Below are positions 21,695 through 35,200 of a DNA stretch of 64,000 nt, one piece after another. Source of the DNA: Apiotrichum sp. Y4204 (taxonomy: Eukaryota; Basidiomycota; Tremellomycetes; Trichosporonales; Trichosporonaceae); the NCBI GenBank assembly GCA_025531455.1, contig JAMYHL010000012.1, forward strand, positions 124,001 through 188,000. The letters run 5' to 3'. Within the stretch, counting starts at the first letter, position 1. Each line of letters begins with the position of its first letter. The notes under the pieces were generated by a model that was not told where the DNA came from, ran no database searches, and saw nothing but the letters and a program-made list of their open reading frames with translations. A program made the translations under genes and the position numbers.

Positions 21695-23130
21695 ATGCGT
21701 CTCCCCCGCCGCGTCCCCTGGTCCCGCCCCGAGCTCGCAGAGCTCTACGACCAGCTCTTCGGCCCCGGAGCATCAGACATCTCGCGACATGCCGCCCTCT
21801 CGCGAGTGAGCCCTACAGTGTCCCCCACTCTCTAACCCCAGATGAGCATCTACATCGCATCACCATCATGTCCCGCGTTCATGCACCTCCTCCACGGGCT
21901 CGTCTCCGCCCTCCTTCTCCCGCACCCGCCCCCGAGCCCTGCAGACGCAGCAGCTGCGCGCATGGCCTACGCCATGGCGCTTGTGCGCTTCGTGAACGGC
22001 ATGGTGGATCCCCTCCAGACTGGTGCGTCGTGTTGTTGGCAGGTTAATCTTCTCACTCACACACAGGGTCGCACGCGCGCCCGATCTCTCACTTGGCAGC
22101 GACGCTCGGCCTGCCCCCCATGCTCGTCGCGCTCCGCCACCGCGCGACGCACGAAGACCTCCCCCCGCTGCCTTTACTCCGGCGCTCGGCAGGACAGTGC
22201 GTCGAGTATCTCCACCGCGCGTCGTTCCTCCCCCTCCTCGCTGATTCGGGGTGGGAACGGCGGTCGCGGGCCGGAACGCTGATCGCGCGCTGGAAACGCA
22301 CGCAAAAGACGCGTATCCGCGCGCGGGACGTGTCAAAGGAGAGCGAGAGCGGCAAGGCTGTGCGGGCGTTGTTGCGCGATGCGGAGAGCGAGGATATCGA
22401 GGATGTACTCGAGGCGGTTGTGCGGACTGGACTTGTCCCCGTTGCGAGGAAGTGAGTGGACGGAGTTACCGGAGTGAACGCAGGCACAGGTTCTGACGGT
22501 CAGGAAACGGCCGAATCGCCGCGCGACAGCGCCCCCTGCTGAGAGCGTGCAGCTGTGGACGCCGCTGCTTTCCCATCTGGCTAGCACGCACCCCGCGCTG
22601 CCCGGGATGCTCGCGCAGCAGATCATGGACGTGATGGAGGAAGGGGTACCTGCCGATGCCGACGAAGAGCAGCGCCGCGAGGCCGAGTCGTTCCGCTGGA
22701 CGCTCGCCGTGTGGCTCCTCCACCTATGGGGAGAAGGGCCGCTGCGCGTGCCGGACGACGAGCGCGCAGGCGTTCTCCGCCGCCTGGCGCGCAGCCTCGT
22801 GCGCGGCGACGACGTGTGGGTACAGAAGTACAGAAGGGGGCTGACGACAGGGTACGCCGGGCGTATGCGCACCTCGACGCGGGGGGGCTGGCGGACCTCG
22901 CGCCGCTCCTCCCCGAACCTGTGGAAGATGGGGATCTGGAAGGGCTGGAGCTCTCGGACGACGACGGGGATATGGACTCGGAGGAGGCGCTCGCGCGCAT
23001 GGAGGCCAACGTTGCGGCGCTCGAGGACCGGCTGAGGCTCCGCGCACCCCGCCGAGAGGAGACGGCGGCGGTGCCTGGATGGAGCCGCGCGGAAGGGTGG
23101 GCGCCGTGTCCTATCGGTGTGTGGGCGTGA
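21695..23130 (+). CDS. LAS1: Ribosome biogenesis protein Las1 (HEPN endoribonuclease)
   Basis: Exons 21695-21805, 21842-22022, 22067-22451, 22504-22815 and 22851-23130 give 422 residues. Las1 cleaves pre-rRNA at the C2 site in ITS2, working with the kinase Grc3. The start MRLPRRVPWSRPEL is the family's conserved N-terminus. The helix ARMAYAMALVRFVNGMVDPLQ is followed by GLPPMLVALRHRATHEDLP. RHRATH at 121-126 is the RHxxTH catalytic motif of the HEPN nuclease. The C-terminus ends GWAPCPIGVWA, like the conserved WxxCPIG ending. The last intron (22816-22850, 35 nt, GTGGGT donor) is needed to reach that ending; unspliced, the frame is lost. The middle region is acidic (LELSDDDGDMDSEE). Confidence 0.93.
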
Positions 23131-23834
23131 GGAGGAGCTTGTAGCATTTATGTCTATGGGGTCTATTGATCGATGGATTGATGGGTGCGTGCTGGAGCGG
23201 GGAGTAGATGTGTGGTGTGGAGACTGGCGGATCGAGTTCCCGAATATTCGACGATACAACACCTGTACATCTGAGATCTGACAGCTGATGCATCTACGAG
23301 CATGCTATGATCTCTGCTTACTTGCATGCACATTGCATTGAGCGAGTGCAGATGATAGCATGGTCTGCATTGCATTCAAGTCGACAAAACTGTTTACATT
23401 GTGCGAGTCGTTGTCGTCTCCGCTCAGCAGGAGGTTGTAAAACACCCGCAACCCAGCCAGTTTCCGTTTCGGCCGCTGTCAATTCCTTTCTTTCTGCTTC
23501 TCATCTCATCTCTCTTTCGTCTGCCGTGGATACTTATCTCTCGATCTCTCGCCCGCGTCGCCATCCCCACCGCTGTCGCCCCGCTTTGCGATAGCCTGTC
23601 CGCATCGGCTTCACCAGTATCCGTTAGACCTTCACCAGTATCCGTTAGACGCACGCGGGGACGCTAAGCTGCGGGCGCGGGCGCGGCTGTTTTGAGCCAT
23701 TCTGCGCCACCGCAAGCAACTTTGATTAAAGCTACCCACCCGGGTTGGGATCACCGCTTGCATCGCTTGTCTCCACGACTCTACCAAACTCACTCTCCAC
23801 ATCGCATCTCATCCCATCCCTCGCATCCACCACA
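23131..23834. other. Intergenic spacer LAS1 / GT90
   Basis: 704 bases without a supported gene. A direct repeat TCACCAGTATCCGTTAGAC occurs twice in close succession at about 23610-23650. The final 100 bases are CT/CA-rich and read as the leader of the glycosyltransferase gene. Confidence 0.6.
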
Positions 23835-26611
23835 ATGGCGAGACATCCCAAGCGGGAGGACTCGGCCTCGTCGTCGGGCGACAGCCCCTCGCCACCACGC
23901 CCCGGTCCATCCACATCGCACGTCCGGCGGACATCAAACTCGGTCCACGCGCGCCAGTACTCGTCCTCGCACTCGTCCGGCTCGAGCTCCTCCTCCTGGT
24001 CCGCCAGGCGCCGCAGCGAGGAAGGCGAGCTGCTGGGGATGTACCGCCTCGACAAGTCGGCCTCGGCATCTGGTTCCGGATCAGGGGCGCCGTCGTCGCC
24101 CACCGCGCCGGTCTTTCGGCGCGGCCGCCCGTGGTCCTGGTGGCCGTGGGCGCTGCTCCGCGCTCGCGTCCGTTCCCCCCGCCGCGCGCTCACCGTCCTC
24201 GCGGGCATTTTCGCCGCGTGCATCCTCATGCTCTTTATCGCCGACCCGCAAGAAGGACTCGCGGGTGATATTGCCGACTTTCTCATCTGGGCCGTCACTT
24301 TTGAACGCCTCGATCCCAACTGCGAGTTCTTCTCCCCCGTCAAGGCGTACGAGCATGACCTTGAGCGCCTGCGCAGTCTGTACCCCCACGCAACGCGGGG
24401 AATCTACGACGACAGCCATGTTGCGTCGAGTTTGGGCTCTACCAACTCGACACCGGTATCGGTGCCGAAACACACGCGTTCGGGACACGTCTTCTCGCCG
24501 TCGGGCCACCTCGTGATGAGCAGCGACCCGCGCGCGCCGCACCCGATCCCGCAGCTGCTGGCGCTCGGCGAAAAGCGGTGGGAGGACCTGCTTGCACGCC
24601 GCAGCCAGACGCTTGGGGATGCCGTGCGCGAGTACACGAAGCGGTACAAGCGCGCGCCGCCGCGGGGCTTTGACAGGTGGTGGGCGTTTGCGATGGAGAA
24701 CAATGTCGTGCTGCCAGACGAGTACGACCGGATCAACGTCGACCTCGAGCCGTTCCGCGCACTCCCGAAAGAGGAGCTGCGGCGCCGGATCAAGGTCGTC
24801 GAGGACTCGGGGGACGTGCTCCGCTTCGAGATGAAGAACGGCAGGGTCGACTACGAGGTCACGGCCCGCGATGGGTCAAAGTACCGCGGCACGCGGCCGC
24901 GCGCCAAGGCGCTTGCAAAGTGAGTGCGCGTAGGGAATGGAGTTGCGAGCAAGTCAACTGGAGCTGTCTATATCGGACTGTAGCTCAGAGTCCTCCCCAC
25001 GAACTTACTTCCATCATGCCATTGCCTCGCCCCTCACTAACGTCAGATTCTTCCGCAGCTTCGCGTCCCACATCCCGGACGTGCGCATCACATTCTCCAT
25101 GTTCGATCAGCCCAAGCTGTATCTCCCGTACGCGGCCACGACCGAGTTGGTCAAGCTCGCGGGAGAGGGGAAGCGTGGGTATCAGTTTCTTCACACCCGC
25201 TGACGCCAGACACGGCACACCGCTACCGCGACGAACCGAACGTGGACGTCCGCCTGCCCGACTCGTGTGCCCCCGACTCGAATCTCGTCCGTGACCCCAA
25301 CATGCGCGAGGGTGAGTATCCCCCAGAGATGTGGCTAACCTCAGGCAAGTCGTTTGTGTACGACAGCCTCCAGTCGGCGGACATGTGCCAGAGTGAGTCT
25401 TAGCCTGTAAAAACACAGGCCACAGGCTTACTCCAGACCCGTATCTAGTGCACAACCACGGCCTCTACATCGAACCCCACAATGCGCAGTCAAAGCCGCT
25501 GCCGCATACCGAGCTGCTGCCAGTGTTTGGCCTCGCCAAGACTGTAATCAAGTGGGTAACAGAGCCGGTCCTGGCAGCTGCGACTTTGGGTGTCAATTAA
25601 CATGCAGTGCCGATATTCTTACCACACCGCTTGAGCAGTTCTACGACACGGTGAACAACGACCCCGCATGGGAGGACAAGCATGATCATCGCCTCATCTG
25701 GGTGGGTGAACTTTGCGGTTTAGTGCTGACCGCAGCGCGGGCGAGCCACCGGCATCTCGATGATGAGCAAGGATATTCCGTGGCGTGAGGGCCACCGTGT
25801 CCGCCTCCACCGCTTTGCAAACAACCTTACCGATGACCCGTACGAGTTTATCGTGCCCGATCTGGGACAGAAGGAGACGGGTGACAGGCATGCGCAGCGT
25901 ACACCACACGAGACCCGCGATAGCCCCGATGCGCAGCGCCGGGCCACCAAGCTGGGGTACAAGAAGGAGACGCACTCCCAGGAGACTGTCTTTGACCACT
26001 TTTTCAACATCAAGCTCTCCGACAACCCGATCCAGTGCGATGTCGCGGACGGCACCTGCGACGACTTGGTGTGAGTGTGGGGGACCGCAATCACAACAGG
26101 ACTGCGACTGATACCCAGAAACGAGATTGACTTCGCACCGAAACAGCGCGTATCCGCGGTATACAAGCACAAATTCATCCTCGACGTCGACGGCAACGGG
26201 TGGAGCGGGCGGTTCCGGCGGCTGATGAAGAGCAACTCGCTGGTCATCAAGTCGAGCGTCTTCACCGAGTGGTTCCAGCCGCACCTGATCCCGTGGTTCA
26301 TGTATGTGCCTGCGCGCATCGACTATTCCGACTTGGCGGATACGATGGCCTTTTTCGCGGGCTCCCCATCCCATCCAGACCTCGCATTCGACGAGACGGC
26401 AAAAGCCCTCGCCGCGAACGGAAAGTGCTTCGTCAGCCGCATGTTCCGATACCAGGACATGCAGGCGTACATGCTCCGCTTGCTGCTCGAGTATGCGCGC
26501 CTGGTCGGGGACGGCGACATGGACTTCCACTACGACCCCGCGATCCACGGCGGCGAGTCCGAGATGCCCGAGGACGACGCTGAGACGGATCCCGAGGCGG
26601 ATCGGGAGTAG
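23835..26611 (+). CDS. CAP10-type glycosyltransferase, family GT90
   Basis: Eight exons (23835-24919, 25047-25174, 25210-25311, 25345-25392, 25437-25551, 25608-25701, 25736-26070, 26119-26611) encode 799 residues. It is a type II membrane protein: a Ser-rich cytosolic N-terminus, a signal-anchor at about 118-137 (ALTVLAGIFAACILMLFIA), then the lumenal domain. HPIPQLLALGEKRWEDLL, APPRGFDRWWAFAMENNV, KHKFILDVDGNGWSGRF, SVFTEWFQPHLIPW and MFRYQDMQAYMLRLLLEYAR are hallmark blocks of the CAP10/KTELC1 fold. Relatives in Cryptococcus include capsule-associated Cap10 and xylosyltransferase-like proteins acting in the Golgi. The sugar transferred here cannot be told from sequence. All seven introns restore the frame exactly. 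The C-terminus is acidic. Confidence 0.92.
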
Positions 26612-29219
26612 GCCGAGGAGGGGACCTGGAGTTGACCCCGAGTAATGCGAGGAGTGGACCTGGAGTGAAGCGCCAACTTGGAGTGAGGGGACAGGTAGTG
26701 GGAGGTGGGTCAGGCTGCGCGTTGCGCGCTGCACCGACGTTTGTGGGGATGAGAGTGATGATGCCGGTGACGGCTTGGCCAGCGGACAGCGAACATGCCA
26801 TGCTGCACGCTTGTTCTTACTCTATCTCCAGATCTCTTCACGCCAATCTACCCAATCTGAATCTTCCATCTTGTACGAAATTTCCTAAGGCTTTACCACC
26901 TGCCCCGCTCTATCAGCTCGCTCCGCTCGCTCAGCCTGGAGACAGATCTCGCATTCACCATACGCCGCCGAGCGGCAGATTGTGGACCCACTCGGCCGCG
27001 GCCGGCTCGAGGCTCGAGTGCGGACACGACCAAATCGCTAGATCTCGGGAGATTGTATCATACATACATGACATGTTTTTTGCTAGCTCTGGGTTTGCCG
27101 ACAAGGGTTGTCGAGTTGGTCTTGTATACCTTATAGGGTATAGGGCGAATGTCAAGACATGTGTCAGACGTGCTCTACACTGGAAGCTGGCGCAGAGAGT
27201 GCGACTTATGTTTCTGACATTGAGAAACAGGCCATGTAGAAGCTCGACCAGTTGTGCGTCATTCAATTCCAGCATTCCAGCATGTCTCAAAGAACTCGAG
27301 ATCGCAAGGGCGTTGCAAGTCTCCGAGCTTTCAAGCTTCGAGCTCCGGAGCCTTAACTCGACAAGTTGGTCGCGCGACCAGTCGTATGGACATCTCGCTT
27401 CTCAATCTCACTCGTCTTGAAGCCATGCCCCTCGTATTTATAATCGTACACGCAGCCAGTACAGCCACAGTCTTGAGATCTCCAGCAAGTGCAGCTGCTC
27501 GTCAGCCATTGACACAGAGTACGAGCTGCCGTAACTGCCGTACAGACGTTTCGAGCCTCGTGGAGCCCCCCGGGATGACACCAATTCTCCCCTGCTCTCG
27601 GAATCTCGAACCCCGTCGTCCCGAAGCGGCATACGTGCGGGATGACAGCCAGCATGCGTTCGTAGCTACTCGTACTCTGGTACTCTGACGCCCATGCTCG
27701 GCAGTGTGGCTCATCGGCCGTGGTTCGCGAGTCAAGCTTTACACCTTAGCTCTGCGAATGACGACGCCGAAGCCGAAGCCGAAGCCGTCTGCCCCTAACC
27801 TTTGGTTTGGCGGACAAGCCTGAACTCTACTCTGGCCGATGCCGGCGAGGCACGGGTCCGGACACTGACGACAGAGGATGGGAGTGCCGGCACTGATAAG
27901 AGGTGTGGTGGCGAGCAAGCATGGAGAAGAGCGGAGCATGCAAGCATGGGGTGCATGGGTGCATGGCTGCATGGCTGCGTTCCAGCATCCAGCATCCAGG
28001 AGTGCTTGATCCTGTGGCGTTTCCCCCCCTGTGGTGTCCTATCGATCCTATCCGTTGTTCCCTGTCGTCGACGCCTCGACGCCTCGCCGGCCCGTCAAGA
28101 CGCGTCCGGGATGTCCCTGTGGCCCATGGCCCATGGCCTATGGCTTCTATGGGAGAGTGGAGCTGGGTCAGGATGGGATCAGGATGGGAATGAATGGGAT
28201 GCCCCGCGGGGAGGAGGAGGGAGAGGACTGAGAGTGGTTAGGTCGAGGGGGACAAAGGGGGACAAAGGGGCTGCAACGGAGAACGAAAGTGGGGCAAAGA
28301 GGCTGCATCGTCTTGTCGCATGTACATGTGCATGCATTCATCTTTCCAGAACAAGAGAATGTCGAGAACAGCGACAGAGAGAGAGAGAGCATGCATGCAT
28401 TGCACGAGGAGATGGAACGCGACAAGAGAGTAAGAGTAAACCTTGTTTGTATGATGCACATGCGCAGAAACAGAAAAATATGTCAAGCCAAATTGCCGTG
28501 TTCGTGTCGTCGTCGTTGGCTTCGTCGCCGCCGTCGTCGTCGTCGTTGCTGCTGCCGTCGGCGTCATCATTTCGTCTCTCTCTTTCTCTCTCTCTCTCCC
28601 TCTCACTTTTTTGTCATCATCTCTGTCCTCTCCCCCTTCCTCCCACTTTGTGGTCTCCATTCCCCCGTCCCCCTCTCCCCTCCCCTCCCCTCTCCCCTCT
28701 CTCCCTCCCTCCCCCTCGCCATCGCTCACCACCTCGCCCCGACCACTCGCCCACTCGCCCCCTCGTCCCCCCGTCGTTTCCCCCCTTCTCCTCACCACGA
28801 CGACATTCCGACACGAAACTGACTCACTGGCAGCACTCACGCTTCCCATCTCCCACTCTGCATTTTCCGTTTCCCACTGCCCGTTCCCAATTCAGCCTCC
28901 TCAAACGTTCAGACGACGCTCAAACGACCTCGGCTCACCACTTTGGATCTCATCGTCCATCTATCTCCCCCCACCTGCACTCTCTTTCATCCTCTTTCTC
29001 ACTCTCTCACTCTCTCTCTCTCTCTCTCTCTCTTCTCGTCACGCTTTCCTTTTTCTTTCCTCTCTTCTCCATTCCATTCCAGCGCCCAATTCATCAAACT
29101 CCCTCACTCTCCTTATTTCCTCGCTCTCTAATCGCGACTGCCCCCCGGTTCATCGAGGCCACCGGACACCGACTCGACAACGATAACACTCTCCTTTAAT
29201 TTCCCCGCCGGCACCTACC
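26612..29219. other. Gene-poor 2.6 kb region upstream of the IPK1 fusion gene
   Basis: Nothing here has convincing coding character. 26612-27800 is of mixed composition with lower GC than neighbouring genes. Around 27920-28000 degenerate GCATGG/TGCATGG units recur, and GCCGAA repeats lie near 27765. From 28490 to 29200 the + strand is almost pure pyrimidine (CTCTCT, CCCCTCTCCC), fitting a very long leader or promoter for the downstream gene. A 465-codon frame spans 27802-29199 but is an artefact of this bias. Confidence 0.6.
29008..29034 (+). repeat. CT dinucleotide microsatellite
   Basis: An almost uninterrupted run of CT units in the pyrimidine-rich leader about 190 bases before the ATG at 29220. 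Confidence 0.85.
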
Positions 29220-32200
29220 ATGGTCTCCATTCTCTCATTCTTCACAAAGAAGCGGCCAAAGGCCGCCGCCGCCGACTCTCCCACTCGCTCACCCTCGCCG
29301 CCGCTGCACCCCAAGGCTGTGAGCGGCACCGCGTCGCGTGCGACGCGCACAAAGGCGTCCCTCAAGGAGCGCAGGGCCAGCCTCGACTCGTACGGCTTTG
29401 CACGCCGCAAGTCGTCCACACCCGCCGCTTCTGTCCCCGTTGCCCCGCCGCGCATCACTCTCGACCTGCCGTTTGAAATCGAGTCTGCGCGCGCAAGCAT
29501 CGATGAACAGGGGCCCACATACGGCGCACTGCACCCCCGCCGCGCGGTGCGCGCCTCCATGCCCGGCATGCCGCCCTCGGCCTCCATCTCGCTCGGCCTC
29601 GATGCTGTCGGCGGAACACCAACTCTCACCCCCGCCGAGCGCCGCGTCCTCGACTCGCAGCGCTACACCCCGGACGACCTGCGCGCAGCTTGGGAGTGGC
29701 TCGGCCGCGAGGTCAGGGATCGCGGTACGTACGGGAGTATCGGGCGTAGGGCTGCAGTTTCGTGGGGCGTTGAGCGAGCACGGTGGCAACAAGAGCAACA
29801 GTGCTGTGCTCGAATGACCACCGGCGCGAGAACGATATCGCGACGGTGGGCATGTGCCGGGGGGGCCACGCGCGCCGCCCCGGCATACGGCGCGGCCTCC
29901 GTCGCGGATGATGATATCACCGCCGCTGCCGTCAACGCATCAACAATCCGGCGGACACGCACACATGATCTCATGCCATGACCTCAGGCCATGATCTCAT
30001 GGCCTCTTGGACATCATCGCGTGCCGCATTCCTGCATGCCTGCCCGTCGACGCACACCATGACCACCGCTGACAACAGGCGCCGAGACGGTCGGCATCAT
30101 GCTGCCCCGCCGCTTTGAGAACTGCAAGGACAGGCAGCGCCAGCTTTCCGTCCTCTTTGTGCTCGCTCGCCGGCCCGAGCTCGCGGACAAGTTTCCCAGC
30201 GTCGCCAATGCGTATCCCACCCCGGCCAAGGACAAGGCGCAGGATGCATGGAAGGCCAGGCTGATAGAGGTCGCAAAGGATACCGAGAACCCGGTCGACA
30301 TTGCCGAGGCCCTCAAGGCCATGCTCCGCCGCCTGGCTGCCAACGCGCGCCCCATCATCAACCCATGCGTGTACATTCGTTTCGTCCAACAGGAGCACGC
30401 CGCGAGCTACCCGCGCAATGCGTATGCCACCATGCTCCTCCCCCACCTCTCCACCGAGGTTACCGGGCTCCTCGACGCCGTGCTCGAGGTCTGCAACGCC
30501 ATAGCCATGCACGCCGAGAACAATGCCATGAACGCAGGCAGGCTCTCCCACCTCATAGGCTGGTGGCTTCTCGGCAAGCTCCCTGACGGGACGATTGGCT
30601 GGGACACCCTGTATGACGAGTACAAGCTCGCAGGCCAGCGTGCCGAGCACCTCTTCTACGCCCGCATCCGCTGGCAGTCGACGCAGCAGAAGATGCCCCG
30701 TCGTCTCGTGCAGCTTATCCTTTCCTATCCGTTTGGCGAGTCGAGCGCATCCTCAGAGCACCTCCCGTTGCCGCCTGCCTCGACGTTTGCCCGCAGGGTC
30801 CTCCACGTCGCCTTGGGCACGGACGCGGCTGTTCCAAGTGGGACCGACCCTGTCAAGGTGCTCGGGGACGCGATTATCGCAAGGCTCGATCCAAAGGCCG
30901 AGTCCAAGGCCGACCAGTGGGAAGTGTTGCGCACAAACGACGGGAAGCCTGTCACGATCGAGCAGCTTCTGTCCGCAGACTCGCAGGCGTTCCTCGACGA
31001 GGTCTCCTCCGCCAAGGGCATCGAATTTACCTCGCCGTCCCAGCACGCTGTTCCGTTGCCAGAGGACGACGCAGGATACCACCCCTTTGCCCGTGACAGC
31101 GATCGCGTCGTGGTTTCCACTTTCAGCGATGCACGCCGCCGCTCGTCGTCGTATGGTGACGTCCCGCGTCTCGAGTTTGGCAGCTCGGGCACCCCGTCGC
31201 CCAACCTCGAGACTGGCACCGACAGCGGCAGCCCACGAAAGTCATTCACCTCGAATCTCGTGCGCTTCAACTCGTCGACACACCTCAGTGCCGCAAGCAG
31301 GGCGCCGCCCCAGTGGGACGACTTTGCGAGTCACGGTTTCTCCGACTCTACCGAAGCGGGTGGCATCTCACTGCAGCTCACAAAGCCTGTCACGCCCCAG
31401 AAGGAGATCAAGCCTGTGCTCGCAGCACCCAAGAAGATGATCGTCAAGGATGCTGCGCCGTCGACAAACCTTGTCGTTGTCAGTGAAGAGGTCATCGACG
31501 TCGACGACGGATTCATCCACTTTGTCGAGGACGGACAGCTTGACCCTGTTGCCTCCACCTTGTGGCCCCGCTTCGCGCTCGTGCAGCTCAAGGAGCCTAT
31601 CGAATCGGATGCAGGCAAGGTCGGCTGGCTTCTTGTCACGGTCAAGAAGCGCGAGGTCCGGCCTGAAGAGGAGGACACCGCCCGTGCGGCCCCTTCTCTC
31701 GACATTCGTTCCGAGCTCACGCGCCCGCTGTCGCCGAGCGGAGAGAGCTCCATGTCCCGCCTGTCTGGTTTCGGCTTCCGGGATATCGCAAACACGTTCC
31801 GCCGTTCCTCCATCTACGGCCGCTCGCATCGTTCGGCATTCCACTCAAAGTCGTCAAAGGCCGAGGTGCTGTCACCTGTCAAGGAGCAGGGCGGTGCCGG
31901 CCACCGCGCATCGAGCGCGTCTGACGTGCCGACAGAGTACACCATCGGGGAGACTGGCGAAATTGTCAAGATCCCAACTGCTCTCGAGCTCGAGACCATA
32001 ATGGCGGGAGGCACGCCTCGCTGCTCGTCGCCTGTCGTTGACGGAACCGCCAAAAGCATTCTCGCAACCAACCCCGCGCAGTGGGTGTATCTCGCCGAGG
32101 GAGGCGCGCACGTCGTGTTCCGCTACACGGGGTCCGAGCCCGGTTTCCAGGGTCGCGCCCTGCGTCTTCAAAAGGTTCCCAAGAAGGGCTCGCCCGACGT

Positions 32201-35200
32201 GGCGGTCCGTCACGCCTGGGCCGACAAGCTGCTGCCCATGGTCTTGCCGGTCCATCTCCTCCCAGAGTCGACTCCCGTCTCGCTCGACGAAAAGTGGACA
32301 CGGGCCCTCGTCACACCCACCGAGATTCTCCGCCAGTCGAGCCGCCGCGCCGAGGGACCACTTGCGCAGATTGTCGACTACTCGCGTCCCGTCCAGCTCA
32401 TGGACAACCTCACCGCCCCTGTCCCGGGCGAGACGGTGCTCGCACTCGAGATCAAAGTGAGCATTGTGTTGGATCTCTGAACCAGGGAAAGTCGGAATAA
32501 CCGGACACTAACCACCAACAGCCCAAGTGGGGATTCCTCCCGTCGGCGACCAACCTGACGCCACACGAGTCAATCCTCATCAAGACACGCAACTGCCGCT
32601 TCTGTCTCCACCAGCATTACCGCGGCGACCTCGACGAGGAGGATGGTTACTGCCCGCTTGATCTCTACTCTGGTGACCAAACACGCGTGCGTCGCGCACT
32701 GGATAGCCTGTGGAAGGCATGGCGTCTCTCTGGTGGCGAGAAGAACAACCTCCGTGTCTTTGTGAATGGCGCCAAGGTCCTCCCCAAGGATGCACGTCTT
32801 GTGCCTACGTCCGGCGAGAGCATCCCGTCCGGCACGTACAGCCTTATTGAGCCGCTCCTCACCTCGTCAAACGTCCTTTCCACGCTCAAGAAGCTCCAGG
32901 CGACCCTCGACCCGCAGGACATTTCCTCCCTCGCGCAAGACTTTGCCGTCGAGCATCCCGATGCCAAACTCTTCGACCCGGCCCTCGTCCCCGAGGCGAC
33001 CATCCCGGAGCTCACCGAGTTTGTCATGGCGTACAAGCGCGGCGACGTCAACTGGACGCTCCGCCAGCGCGAGATTGCCTACGGCCTTTCCGCCATTTTC
33101 AAAGACTGCAGCATCATTGTGCGCGCCGTGCTCAATGCAGAGACCAAGGGCTACACGCTAAATGCCAACAAGTCGTGCGTCAAGATAATCGACACGGACC
33201 TCAAGCCCCTCGCGTCGCTCGGCCACTGGGCCGAGCTCGACGACAAGCTCTGGCGCCACTGGGCGGACACCAAGGGTGAGGAGAAGAAGGAGGCTACGCA
33301 CAAGGCGAGCATTCGTGAGGCAAAGGACTCGCGGCCTTCTACCCCCGTGAGGTCGCCTACGCACTCCATGCCCGCTTCCCCCGTCCGCCCCATCACACCT
33401 GTGAATGAGACCATTGCAGCTGCTGCCATCCTCGGCACTGCCACTGCCGGCGCGGCTGCCACCACCCTCTCGGTCGTCACTCCCTCGTCGTCGCCCGTCA
33501 AGCCGATGGCCTCCCCCGTCCCCTCTATCCCCGACATGGAGGACGCCAATTCCGCTCTTGCGCGCGTCGTCGACCCCTTGCCCATACCTGATTCGGAGAT
33601 ACTCAGCGACGACGACGCCGAGGCTCCGCAAGCCGCCAAGGAGACTCGTACTCTGGAGACCGAACGGGCTGAGCCGGAGGTGCAGCCGCAGCTTGCGACC
33701 GAGACGGCGGAGACTCGTGAGGTGGAGCCCCTAAAGACCGCGGAGATTGTCCCTGCCGTCGAACCCAAGGTGCAGGATGCCGAGCGTGTGACTGAGCCGG
33801 AAGCAGCCGAAGCTCCGGCCCACAAAGAGTCGGCCCCGGCCGAACCCCCTGCCCCGGTCGCCGCTGCCGCCATACTTGCCACCGGCCCGGCCACTGTCGC
33901 CACTATCGACGCAGCACCTAAGGAGGATGCCGTTGTTCCCGCCGCGCCTCCCCCCACTATGGAGACGCTCGCCACTGAGACTACTCTGTCTCCTGAGCCG
34001 GTTCCGTCTGACCCCACCGAGAATGGTGTTGATGCGGAAGCGCCCGAGGCTACCACTGAGACCACCCCAGCCGCTCGGGAGATCACCAAACCCGAGGCGA
34101 TAGACCTCTCGGGCGTCAACGACAGCGAGCCCGCCGCTCTGTCCCCCGTTTCCGTCGTCGACCCGTCAATCGACGTCCCTGCCGAGGACCGCGTCGACTT
34201 TGACGCCGACCCCTTCGCGAAGGCTCCCGTCGTCCTTGCCTCACAAGAGAGCCGCAAAACGCTCTCCGCCATCGCCATGTCGTCGCCCACAGCGTCGGTT
34301 TCGGGCGTCGCCACCCCGGTTGCGGGCATCCCCTCCTCTGTTGGCTCGCCCGCGGACACCCCGTCGGCCTCGGTCGTCGCCCTCCCGCCCTCGTCTCCCG
34401 AGCGGACCACCTCTCGCGTCCGCGACAGGATCAAGGCTTTTGAGAGCAAGGACACTGGCAACAAGGCGCCCGCCGTGTCCACGGGCACCAAGCCGCCCGC
34501 CATGTCGCCCCGCCGCACGTCTACGGTCGGCACACCCAAGACTCCGGAGCAGTCGCCCAAGGCGGAGAAGAAGCCGACAAAGAAAAACTCGTTTGTCGCC
34601 TTTGTGCGCAAGGCCAGCGCGACATTTGATCGCCCGGACAAGGACAAGGAGGAGAAGAAGAAGGAGGAAAAGGACAAGGCCACGACCCCTGCTGAAACGA
34701 AGGAGAAGGAGCGCGGCGTCAACCCGTTCGGATCGCTCCGCAGCAAGAAGAAGGCGGCCGCGACCGCCGGCGCTGCGGCCGTTGCTGCCACTGCGGCTGT
34801 TGCGACTGTCGGTCTCACAAAGGACGATAAGGAGGGCGACGGCCCTATTGAGGCTACGACAGAGGCTCCCGTCTCCGAAGCTGTCATTTCTGATGAACCC
34901 TCAGCAGCGGCTCCTACTTCGGAGCCAGTTGCCGCCGAGTCGGCCACTGAGGTACCCGCGACCCTTGAGCCTGCCGACTCACTCGAGACTGTGACGGAAG
35001 TCTCAGCCGAGGGCCCTACGCCCATCACTGAGGATGTCCCTTCGACCTCTGAGGATGTCCTATCGACCGCGAAGGATGTCGCTGTGGAGACTCCCGAGGA
35101 GACTGCTGCCCCCGCGTCTCCAGTTGCAGAGCCCGCTCCCCTGACCACCGACTCTGCCGAGACTGAGACCGCTCCGGAAACCCCCGTGAAGCACGATGTG

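Noticed and set aside
22818..22850. Intron donor GTACAG options in LAS1
   Set aside because: They leave an out-of-frame join or a 23-nt intron. The GTGGGT donor at 22816 gives a normal 35-nt intron and the conserved CPIGV ending.
27802..29199. 465-codon + strand frame
   Set aside because: It crosses a pyrimidine tract giving runs of Ser/Leu/Pro. No domain, no splice structure, and it ends just before a real ATG, so it is likely promoter/leader.
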